Positions 58,901-64,000 of a DNA stretch of 64,000 nt are shown piece after piece; within the stretch, counting starts at the first letter, position 1, and every line of letters begins with the position of its first letter. The DNA comes from Comamonas avium (lineage in GTDB: Bacteria > Pseudomonadota > Gammaproteobacteria > Burkholderiales > Burkholderiaceae_C), in NCBI RefSeq assembly GCF_014836675.1, contig NZ_JACSQK010000005.1, forward strand, positions 48,392 through 112,391. Reading direction: 5' to 3'. The position numbers and the translations under genes were made by a program. The notes under the pieces are model-generated. The model worked only from the letters and a program-made list of their open reading frames with translations. It was not told the origin of the DNA and did not search any database.

Positions 58901-59049
58901 ATCACGCCATGCAGCTGGGGGCCAACCACTATCTGGGCAAACCGTACTCCGACGAAGAACTGATGGGTCTGGTGCACCATTACGCGGCGGGTCAAGGTTT
59001 GCCCGTGGCACATGCTGCGGCCACCATGGAGACCGCCAGTACCAGCTGA
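52951..59049 (+). CDS. chpA: Hybrid chemotaxis kinase ChpA/PilL
   Basis: A 2032-residue CheA-like kinase of the twitching chemosensory system. Order: FimL-like N-terminal region with degenerate HPt-like stretches (HQACGALEMVG, LSQMRGVLSVLGLEP); three HPt domains with His H722 (AFHTLKGSSRMVG), H1078 (WAHSLAGSSATVG) and H1263 (LHTLKGSARLAG); a linker with an Ala-Glu/Gln repeat (about 946-983); dimerisation helices (LLDRLINEAGEVLIARSRLD); HATPase (LLRNCVDHGIEMPEQR); CheW domain; and a C-terminal receiver with Asp D1945 (LSDIEMPRMDG). Partners PilG, PilH, PilI and PilJ are encoded just upstream. Confidence 0.94.
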   Translation: MMLPTEVTAPTGGNTSQGDQDLGPLAWVLDELRKSLDSAVKATRRFVREAQEVRDSDLAALDSSPLRMAKQQLHQACGALEMVGMPQVALLLRAMETAVQHYVQNPRDCTEAVSLTLEKSSFAVLEFLEAVLAGKRTSAVSLFPQYRDIQALYGNEGKVHPADLWPIERRLRDPDLPRQVPALGYAPEQRKILDTAVLQIVKGQDIAAASARVCDVCLGFAQAQSEMPMRIFWKVAAAYFDAMAHGLLNADIYAKRMASRVLMVCAALAKGEPVAPERLLQDMLFFCAQAGTGAEAAKNATIWQAVYASFGLQRHAVVDYERAHFGRFDPAVLTQARKRIATATEIWSTLAGGDVNKIKPAVDQFTLVCDSLAKLHPESHLLAKALMQVMHSVAAKGQPPSTEVAMEVATSVLYLQAAFASLDIADSAMSLHGETLANRLTSVLAGHASQPLAPWMEQLYRQVSDQQTMGSVLGELRATLAEAEKLLDQYFRNPADTAVLSPVASHLSQMRGVLSVLGLEPASQAMVRMRQNVERLQSEDVPEAEQQVLFEKMGNSLGALGFLIDMLSYQRNMARKLYEFDENEGELKLLMGRVRVRSSDEGQKSVSEVVQARVEQIVQPVVLSQGEPAQAEKTAENIAQPTMLAQSKAGESEGAVLPAQADAAIEAAAALQVADEDTDSELLGIFLEEAREVVDSGRAALQGLAQEPANLSEQTVLRRAFHTLKGSSRMVGLDDFGQAGWAMEQMLNAWLAEQKAMPQPMQQLALQALNGFETWVNAIEKDGAAQWQSAPFRASADAMRLESRFITLDMAAVQGEAASGVAEPVGTIQSQQHCAADDLSLTETLTQSISEPVLLQEIATAAIDEEIPLATAPETAEFALSLDHFDDVGAVAPVVTEAQEISFDEFDALLQAAGDGVSAPILSPVEDEPAAALAPQADGVEKIALAQAQAQAEAEAEAQAEAEAEAEAEAEAEAEAEAEAEAQAVAADVLANVEQAEPVVSAQAVFDRMSLEAESSPETVPEPVTATKQIGDLSIALPLFNVYLGEAETWSFRLLDALTAWQENLDEPQPDMVIAWAHSLAGSSATVGFSALSGLARQLEHALQHVQPQTHGVAAQVQCFVQAAEEIRGLLHQFAAGFLRSASPEVLAQLQQIVQAQVQLTPLALPSAVAQTVQAPVLQEDGARALAPRAEVPSGGAAPTLAVGLTAPQDDDIDAVDVIDSDLFPIFEEEAVELLPTMGGAMRDWAAHPTRLEARSTLLRALHTLKGSARLAGAMRMGEMAHRLESALEALDVDAATTEQIEPLFASLDAIDANFNVLRAMDAQAQAAPWQVQPEVQAQEQAPAAAADAALPPVVADLAQPVETAPSLAPSPLPVAAAWTKPALVAARQGTQPTVRVRSNLLDRLINEAGEVLIARSRLDERVGSIKASLGDLTHNLDRLRQQLRDIEVQAESQMQSRMQLSKEAGADFDPLEFDRFTRVQELTRMMAESVNDVATVQRTLLRDVTGAEDDLIAQGRQARELQRDLLRTRMVEFDSISERLYAVVRLTSKETGKQVKLGLSGGTIEMDRGVLDRMVPAFEHLLRNCVDHGIEMPEQRKAAGKSVTGTINVQVEQSGNDVAVTFQDDGAGLNVARIRDKALGLGLIAADEPMDAARAAQLVLMPGFTTAEQLTGVSGRGIGMDVVRTEVQALGGRIETRSEEGQGSSFRLVLPLTTAVTQVVMLRAGEFSVGVPASLVEMVRRVSLGDLEAAYRSGELLDGDARIPFFWAGAVWSQSPRSLDVAAGKTRPVIIFRSAAQRIALHVDEVLGNQEVVVKNLGPQMSRLPGLTGMSVLASGAVVLIYNPVALTAVYGEQIHQLGQGLPALLDAHTAKQLQGEAVPPGTVAGLASSSQVPLVMVVDDSITVRRVSQRLLQREGYRVVTAADGLQALEKLQDEVPCVVLSDIEMPRMDGFDLLRNIRAQERLQQLPIIMITSRTAQKHRDHAMQLGANHYLGKPYSDEELMGLVHHYAAGQGLPVAHAAATMETASTS
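55786..55900 (+). repeat. 6-bp tandem repeat (gcagaa/gcacaa) inside chpA
   Basis: About nineteen units of gcagaa or gcacaa encode an Ala-Glu/Ala-Gln run between HPt1 and HPt2. Slippage in whole units keeps the frame, so linker length is likely variable between strains. Confidence 0.9.
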
Positions 59050-59064
59050 CGACAGAGGTTGTAT

Positions 59065-59158
59065 TGAAAAAGAGAGCTGTCAGCGCATGTGTTTATTGAG
59101 TTTTCAATGCAAAGTACATTGAAAACTAATGATTACAAGCGTTGATAGCTCTCTTTTT
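59065..59158. terminator. Large nested hairpin after chpA
   Basis: An outer stem (aaaaagagagctgtcagcgc with gcgttgatagctctcttttt, two mismatches) encloses a perfect inner stem (gttttcaatg with cattgaaaac). It ends in TTTTTG and can terminate both ways. It looks like two dispersed repeats head to head. Confidence 0.75.
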
Positions 59159-59244
59159 GTTGATTTGTGCCGTATGTGTGCAGGACCCAAGGGCTTAGCT
59201 CACAGCGTGATTGCTGGAGCGGTTCACCGTTAAAATGCACAGTT

Positions 59245-59844
59245 ATGCCCGCTGATTCTGTGTCCATCAACCTGACGCACCATTTTCTGATCGCCATGCC
59301 CGGTCTGGAAGATGAGTCCTTTTCCCGCAGCGTGGTGTATTTGTGTGAGCACAACGAGCGCGGAGCGCTTGGTCTGATCATCAACAAGACCTCCACGCTG
59401 ACTCTGCAAGCGCTGCTGCACAAAATCGATCTGCCTCTGGGTCGCCAGGATTTGCAAGATGATCTGGTCTTGCGCGGTGGCCCCGTACAAACCGACCGAG
59501 GCTTTGTGCTGCACGACCCCATCATCATTGAAGGCGCCAAGGACGACGAGTCGGCCTACGCCTCCACCATGACTATTCCTGGCGGGCTGGAGATGACCAC
59601 ATCCAAAGATGTGCTCGAGGCCATTGCCCATGGTGCTGGCCCACGCCGTGTGCTGGTGACGCTGGGCTATGCCTCGTGGGGCGAGGGGCAGCTGGAGTCA
59701 GAACTGGGCGAAAACACCTGGCTGACGGTGGATGCAGATCCGCAAGTCATCTTTGAGACCCCGGTTGAAGAGCGTTACAACAAGGCCATGGGCCTGCTGG
59801 GGCTGCAGCCCTGGATGCTGTCTCCCGACGCTGGACGCGCATGA
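59245..59844 (+). CDS. YqgE/AlgH-family protein
   Basis: A 199-residue protein of the UPF0301 family: THHFLIAMPGLEDESFSRSV, YLCEHNERGALGLIINK, VLRGGPVQTDRGFVLH and GYASWGEGQLESELGENTWL. Function uncertain (AlgH was linked to alginate regulation). ATG 59245 fits the family start. It overlaps ruvX by four bases and opens the operon yqgE-ruvX-pyrR-pyrB. Confidence 0.92.
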   Translation: MPADSVSINLTHHFLIAMPGLEDESFSRSVVYLCEHNERGALGLIINKTSTLTLQALLHKIDLPLGRQDLQDDLVLRGGPVQTDRGFVLHDPIIIEGAKDDESAYASTMTIPGGLEMTTSKDVLEAIAHGAGPRRVLVTLGYASWGEGQLESELGENTWLTVDADPQVIFETPVEERYNKAMGLLGLQPWMLSPDAGRA

Positions 59845-60305
59845 ATACCAGTACCTCTGACACACGGCCCAGCAACGCTGCTGCACAGGCCGTGGACATG
59901 CCTGCGCAATGTCCTGCGCACATTCAGCAGTTTCTGGCTTTTGACTTTGGCACCAAGCGCACGGGCGCTGCCTCGGGCAACCGCGTGTTTGGCGCGGCCA
60001 GCCCGCTGCCCACCATCAAGGCCGAAGGCGCCGATGCACGCTTTGCCGCGGTCGAAAAACTGATCAAGGAGTGGCAGCCACAAGCGCTGGTCATTGGCGT
60101 GCCGTATCACCCCGATGGCAATCCGCACGAAAACACGGTCAAAGCGCTGAAGTTTGGCCGCCAGCTGCGCGGTCGCTTCAACCTGCCTGTTTATGAAGTA
60201 GATGAACGCTACAGCACCACCGAAGCCTTGGCCGGCGGTGCCAAAGATGCCGATGCTGCATCGGCCTGCATCATCTTGGAGCAATTTTTGAGGAGCATTG
60301 CATGA
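59841..60305 (+). CDS. ruvX: Putative pre-16S rRNA nuclease YqgF/RuvX
   Basis: A 154-residue RNase H-fold protein: FLAFDFGTKRTGAASGN (first Asp), ALVIGVPYHPDGNPHENTVK, VYEVDERYSTTEA and DADAASACIILEQFL. The protein acts in 16S rRNA 5' end maturation. The N-terminal 30 residues are an extension. ATGA overlaps link it to yqgE and pyrR. Confidence 0.93.
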   Translation: MNTSTSDTRPSNAAAQAVDMPAQCPAHIQQFLAFDFGTKRTGAASGNRVFGAASPLPTIKAEGADARFAAVEKLIKEWQPQALVIGVPYHPDGNPHENTVKALKFGRQLRGRFNLPVYEVDERYSTTEALAGGAKDADAASACIILEQFLRSIA

Positions 60306-60811
60306 GTCTTTCCGCTGGTTCTTTGGTGCTGGATGCCGAGGCCCTGTACCGTGAGTTGCTGCGCGGCGTGCGCAGCCTGATGGGCCCGAACACGCAACTG
60401 GTGGGCATTGCCTCCGGCGGGGCGTGGCTGGCGGAACGTTTGCACAAAGACCTGGGGCTGCAGGGCAGTGCTGGTGTGCTGTCGTCTGCGCTGCACCGCG
60501 ATGATTTTGCGCAGCGAGGCATGTCGCAAAGCGTGCAAACTCAGATCGATTTTGATGTCAACGATGCCGACATTCTGGTGATGGACGATGTGCTCTACAC
60601 CGGGCGCACCGTACGCGCCATCCTGAACGAGTTGTATGACTACGGCCGCCCTGCCTGTGTGCGGCTGGCCGTGCTGGTGGACCGTGGTGGCCGTGAGCTG
60701 CCTGTGGCCGCCGAATTTGCCGCCGCCCGTGTGGCGCTGCCTGCCAGCCAGTCGCTGGCGCTGGCACGCAGTGACGACGGCACCTTCCACTTCGAAGTCA
60801 AAGAGGTTTAA
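60302..60811 (+). CDS. pyrR: PyrR bifunctional protein (PRTase fold)
   Basis: A 169-residue phosphoribosyltransferase-fold protein with the PRPP loop [20 protein letters not shown] and [19 protein letters not shown]. In Gram-positive bacteria PyrR attenuates pyr mRNA; in this group its regulatory role is less clear, and uracil phosphoribosyltransferase activity is likely. It starts within the ruvX stop and ends two bases before pyrB. Confidence 0.93.
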   Translation: MSLSAGSLVLDAEALYRELLRGVRSLMGPNTQLVGIASGGAWLAERLHKDLGLQGSAGVLSSALHRDDFAQRGMSQSVQTQIDFDVNDADILVMDDVLYTGRTVRAILNELYDYGRPACVRLAVLVDRGGRELPVAAEFAAARVALPASQSLALARSDDGTFHFEVKEV

Positions 60812-60813
60812 AC

Positions 60814-61776
60814 GTGCTGTACAAGCGCAACCCCCAACTGAACAAGAACGGCGAGCTGATTCACCTGCTCTCCACTGAAGGTCTGACCAAAGACATTCTC
60901 ACGCAGATTCTGGATACGGCCAGCAACTTCGTCAGCGTCAACGACCGCGAAGTCAAAAAAGTACCGCTGCTGCGTGGCAAGAGCGTGTTTAACCTGTTCT
61001 TTGAAAACAGCACGCGCACACGCACCACGTTTGAAATTGCGGCCAAGCGTCTGTCGGCCGATGTGTTCAATCTGGACATCGCGCGCAGCTCGGCCAGCAA
61101 GGGCGAGACGCTGCTGGACACCATTGACAACCTCTCGGCCATGGCTGCTGATGTGTTTGTGGTGCGCCACAGCGAATCGGGTGCGCCTTACCTGATTGCC
61201 CAGCATGTGGCCCCGCATGTGCACGTGGTCAACGCCGGCGACGGCCGTCATGCCCACCCGACGCAGGGCTTGCTGGACATGTACACCATCCGTCACTACA
61301 AGAAGGATTTCTCCAACTTGCGCGTGGCGATTGTGGGTGACGTGCTGCACTCGCGCGTGGCGCGCTCCGATATCCATGCGCTGACCACGCTGGGCGCTGC
61401 CGAAGTGCGCGTGGTAGGCCCACGTACGCTGGTGCCCGCCGACATGGCCAGCATGGGCGTGCGCGTCTTTCACAATCTGGAAGAAGGCATCAAGGACTGC
61501 GACGTCATCATCACGCTGCGCCTGCAAAACGAACGCATGAGCGGTGCGCTGCTGCCCTCCAGCCAAGAGTATTTCAAGAGCTTTGGTCTGACGGAAAAGC
61601 GCCTGGAGCTGGCCAAGCCTGACGCCATCGTCATGCACCCGGGCCCAATCAATCGTGGCGTGGAGATTGACTCCGCCGTGGTGGATGGACCGCAGGCCGT
61701 GATCCTCTCGCAGGTGACGTTTGGTATTGCTGTGCGCATGGCTGTGATGTCGATCGTTGCAGGCAACGAAGCCTGA
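60814..61776 (+). CDS. pyrB: Aspartate carbamoyltransferase catalytic subunit
   Basis: A 320-residue enzyme making carbamoyl-aspartate. Marks: [19 protein letters not shown] (carbamoyl phosphate loop), [36 protein letters not shown] start at 60814. Followed by the inactive dihydroorotase homologue pyrC', the arrangement in which Pseudomonas ATCase forms a PyrB-PyrC' complex. Confidence 0.95.
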   Translation: MLYKRNPQLNKNGELIHLLSTEGLTKDILTQILDTASNFVSVNDREVKKVPLLRGKSVFNLFFENSTRTRTTFEIAAKRLSADVFNLDIARSSASKGETLLDTIDNLSAMAADVFVVRHSESGAPYLIAQHVAPHVHVVNAGDGRHAHPTQGLLDMYTIRHYKKDFSNLRVAIVGDVLHSRVARSDIHALTTLGAAEVRVVGPRTLVPADMASMGVRVFHNLEEGIKDCDVIITLRLQNERMSGALLPSSQEYFKSFGLTEKRLELAKPDAIVMHPGPINRGVEIDSAVVDGPQAVILSQVTFGIAVRMAVMSIVAGNEA

Positions 61777-61879
61777 CATGTCAAGCCATCCTCCTGAGGC
61801 GCTGCGCGCTCTCGAGCTGCTCTTGCTGCAGGCAGCGGCAAGGGCAGTGACACCATCGCGTCCAGGGGGTGTGAAAGTG

Positions 61880-61930
61880 AAAAATATGTTTATCGCTGTT
61901 AGCGCTTGCTACATAAGGGCTGGCAGCCAA
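61880..61930. repeat. Dispersed intergenic repeat between pyrB and pyrC'
   Basis: atcgctgttagcgcttgcta followed by cataagggctggcagcc is the clearest copy of the repeat type also seen at 41719, 45855, 59065 and, more diverged, 1795. Confidence 0.45.
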
Positions 61931-61944
61931 TTTGGTGTGAATCC

Positions 61945-63240
61945 ATGAAAATCTTGATTCAAAACGGTCGCGTGATGGATCCCGCCCGCGGGTTGGACCA
62001 AATCTGTGATGTCGCCGTAGCGGCTGGTCGTGTGGTGTCGATTGGCCAGGCACCTGCTGGCTTTGAGGCGGACCGCGTGGTGGACGCTTCGGGCCTGTGG
62101 GTTCTGCCCGGTCTGGTGGATCTGGCTGTGCGCTTGCGCGAGCCTGGCCACGAGCATGAAGGCATGCTGCAGTCTGAAATGGCGGCCAGCGTGGCTGGTG
62201 GGGTGACCAGCCTGGTGTGCCTGCCGGATACCGAGCCTGTGCTCGATGAGCAGGGCCTGGTTGAAATGCTCAAGCTGCGCGCTGAGAATTTGCACCAGTC
62301 GCGCTTGTTCCCCATGGGTGCGCTGACCAAGGGCTTGCAAGGTGAAGTGCTCACCGAGATGGCCGAGTTGACGGAATCGGGTTGCGTGGCGTTTGGTCAG
62401 GCCGATGTGCCCTTGCCCAGCATCACTACGCTCAGCCGTGCCATGAGCTATGCCAACACCTTTGGGTATGCCGTATGGTTGCGCCCGCAGGACAAAGATC
62501 TGGGCAAGGGTGTTGCCGCCAGCGGCGCGCTGGCCACGCGCATGGGTTTGTCGGGCGTGCCAGTGGCTGCCGAGACCATTGCGCTGCACACGATTTTTGA
62601 GCTGATCCGTGGCTCCCAAACCCGCGTACACCTGTGCCGCATCTCCAGCGCTGCTGGCGTGGAGCTGGTGCGCAAGGCCAAGGCTGAAGGTTTGAACATC
62701 ACGGCGGATGTCTCCATCAATTCGCTGCATCTGACCGAAAACGATATTGGCTACTTTGACAGCAGCGCACGTTTGATACCGCCTTTGCGCCAGCAGCGTG
62801 ACCGCGATGCATTGTCTGGCGCCTTGGCCGATGGCACCATCGATGCGCTGGTGTCTGACCATTGCCCGGTAGATGACGATGCCAAGGTGCTGCCTTTTGC
62901 CGAAGCAGAAGCGGGAGCTACCGGTGTCGAGCTGCTTTTGTCGCTGGCCGTGAAATGGTCGCAAGACGGCGCAATCCCTCTGGCACGCGCCTTGGAGGTG
63001 GTCACCGCTGCCCCGGCACGCGTGCTGGGTGGTGCTCTGGGCACTTTGCAAGCCAGTTTGGGGCAACTGGTGGAAGGTGGGGTGGCTGACTTGTGCGTGG
63101 TCAACCCGAAAGCTGCGTGGACCGTGGCAGCGCCAGAACTGGTCAGTCAGGGCAAGTGCACACCGTTTAACGGTTACGAGATGCCCGCCCGTGTTCAGCT
63201 GACGCTGGTGAACGGCCATGTGGCTTTTGAGCGCGGGTGA
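61945..63240 (+). CDS. pyrC': Dihydroorotase-like protein PyrC' (probably non-catalytic)
   Basis: A 431-residue amidohydrolase-fold protein. Where active dihydroorotases have the zinc motif DxHxHLREPG, this reads VDLAVRLREPG, with A61 and R63 in place of the two histidines; SDHCPVDDDAK is kept. The same loss defines PyrC' of Pseudomonas, a structural partner of PyrB. ATG 61945 (MKILIQNGRVMDPARG) starts 168 bases after pyrB. A separate active dihydroorotase would be needed elsewhere in the genome. Confidence 0.88.
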   Translation: MKILIQNGRVMDPARGLDQICDVAVAAGRVVSIGQAPAGFEADRVVDASGLWVLPGLVDLAVRLREPGHEHEGMLQSEMAASVAGGVTSLVCLPDTEPVLDEQGLVEMLKLRAENLHQSRLFPMGALTKGLQGEVLTEMAELTESGCVAFGQADVPLPSITTLSRAMSYANTFGYAVWLRPQDKDLGKGVAASGALATRMGLSGVPVAAETIALHTIFELIRGSQTRVHLCRISSAAGVELVRKAKAEGLNITADVSINSLHLTENDIGYFDSSARLIPPLRQQRDRDALSGALADGTIDALVSDHCPVDDDAKVLPFAEAEAGATGVELLLSLAVKWSQDGAIPLARALEVVTAAPARVLGGALGTLQASLGQLVEGGVADLCVVNPKAAWTVAAPELVSQGKCTPFNGYEMPARVQLTLVNGHVAFERG

Positions 63241-63297
63241 TGTGCCAGAAGCTGGTGAAGACCGCGTCGATCAACAACCACTGAAGGAATAGGCTGG

Positions 63298-64000
63298 ATG
63301 GCTGGAACTTGGCGTGCAACGCGGCGACTGGTGCGGATGCTGTGGCATATCGTGCAAGGCATACGCCTCGTGCGCAACGGTTTCAACCATCTGGATGCCC
63401 ATGCGCAGCAGCGCCTAGTGGAGCACTGGGCCCAGGGGTTTCTTCGCAAAGCAGGCATTGCATTGCAGGTTGAAGGCCTGCCAATTGCGACCAGCCCTGT
63501 GCTCTGGGTGGCCAATCACCAGTCCTGGCTGGACATTCCTACGTTGCACGCTGCGCGTTACTGCCGTTTTGTCTCGAAGGCCGAGATTGCCCAGTGGCCT
63601 TTGGTGGGCCATTTGGCACGTGCGGTAGGAACCTTGTTTATTCAGCGTGGTTCACGCCGCGAGACCCAGCGCATTGTGCAAACCATGACAGAGGCCTTGC
63701 AGCAGGGCGACAGTCTGGCCGTTTTTCCGGAAGGCACCGTGGGCAATGGCCGTGACTTGCTGCCGTTTTACGGAAACACGCTGCAAGCGGCCATTGATGC
63801 CGATGTACCCATTCAACCTGTCGGCATGACGTTTGTGGATGCCCGCACGGGGCAAGCTTCTTACGCGCCTTGTGAGGCATGGCAGGATGAACCGATAGTG
63901 CGCAGCCTGTGGCGCACACTCAAGACAGACCATCTGGTGGCTGTGGTGCGCTATGGCACGCCAGAAAAAGCCAGTGGACGTGACCGCCGTGCATGGGCCG
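63298..64000 (+). CDS. plsC: 1-acyl-sn-glycerol-3-phosphate acyltransferase (partial)
   Basis: The first 234 codons of an LPLAT-family enzyme that makes phosphatidic acid. The catalytic NHQSWLD (HX4D), the block FIQRGSRRETQRIV and the glycerophosphate site VFPEGTVGNG are present. GAAGGA precedes the ATG at 63298. The gene runs off the right edge. It follows pyrC' in the same direction. Confidence 0.9.
   Translation, partial: MAGTWRATRRLVRMLWHIVQGIRLVRNGFNHLDAHAQQRLVEHWAQGFLRKAGIALQVEGLPIATSPVLWVANHQSWLDIPTLHAARYCRFVSKAEIAQWPLVGHLARAVGTLFIQRGSRRETQRIVQTMTEALQQGDSLAVFPEGTVGNGRDLLPFYGNTLQAAIDADVPIQPVGMTFVDARTGQASYAPCEAWQDEPIVRSLWRTLKTDHLVAVVRYGTPEKASGRDRRAWA

Noticed and set aside
61757-61948. 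63-codon plus frame between pyrB and pyrC'
   Set aside because: It overlaps the pyrB end and a dispersed repeat and shows no family likeness.

Overview
The window reads as one chromosome segment of a beta-proteobacterium of the order Burkholderiales, most likely a Comamonadaceae member such as Comamonas. The basis is gene content and order: an alanine/lysine-rich histone H1-like protein, ccsA-like/PP0621/pilS/pilR/ampD, dusB-fis-purH, thiD-hemL diverging from a rubredoxin-pilGHIJ-chpA cluster, and yqgE-ruvX-pyrR-pyrB-pyrC'. It also carries several Bug-type (tripartite tricarboxylate) binding proteins and dispersed repeats of a type I associate with this family. No ribosomal RNA is present; one tRNA-Met is.

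Layout. 1-5.4 kb: histone H1-like gene (cut by the window edge) and the nrdA-nrdB operon with two NrdR boxes. 5.5-10.3 kb: a leftward operon of a CcsA-like protein, a PP0621 protein, PilS, PilR and AmpD. 10.5-19.4 kb: ffh, an NlpC/P60 lipoprotein, two small lipoproteins, tRNA-Met, enoyl-CoA hydratase, an M61 peptidase, dsbC, a UbiH-type monooxygenase and a MOSC protein. 19.5-29.0 kb: a genomic island inside the 5' end of ychF. 29-30 kb: the reconstituted ychF. 30.2-37.8 kb: DUF202 pair, then a catabolic block (acyl-CoA dehydrogenase, CoA transferase, two coupled IclR regulators, two Bug binding proteins) that contains two decayed genes. 38-48.9 kb: NrtR-like regulator, YqaA-type membrane protein, dusB-fis, purH, cytochrome c, amino-acid permease, tag, hemL, thiD. 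49-59 kb: rubredoxin and a type IV pilus chemosensory system ending in a 2032-residue hybrid kinase. 59.2-64 kb: yqgE-ruvX-pyrR-pyrB-pyrC'-plsC.

The island is the most interesting part. A tyrosine integrase (27650-28780) has inserted about 9.3 kb at codons 30-35 of ychF. The original ychF promoter and first 34 codons are stranded at the left. The element supplies a diverged replacement promoter and 5' end at the right, so ychF is intact; every difference between the two 5' coding copies is silent. A second copy of the left-end sequence lies at 23020-23140, so the island looks like two units side by side. The left unit carries a translationally coupled pair: a MazG-like nucleotide pyrophosphohydrolase and a Schlafen-group-3/DUF2075 helicase with a PD-(D/E)XK-like N-terminus, a good candidate for an undescribed defence module. 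The right unit carries an unknown protein, an intact serine recombinase, a serine recombinase with two frameshifts, an AT-rich DUF6602 nuclease-like protein and the integrase. About 1.2 kb of non-coding DNA between the units holds diverged, hairpin-rich repeats.

All calls rest on reading the sequence and on memory of protein families; no database search was run.
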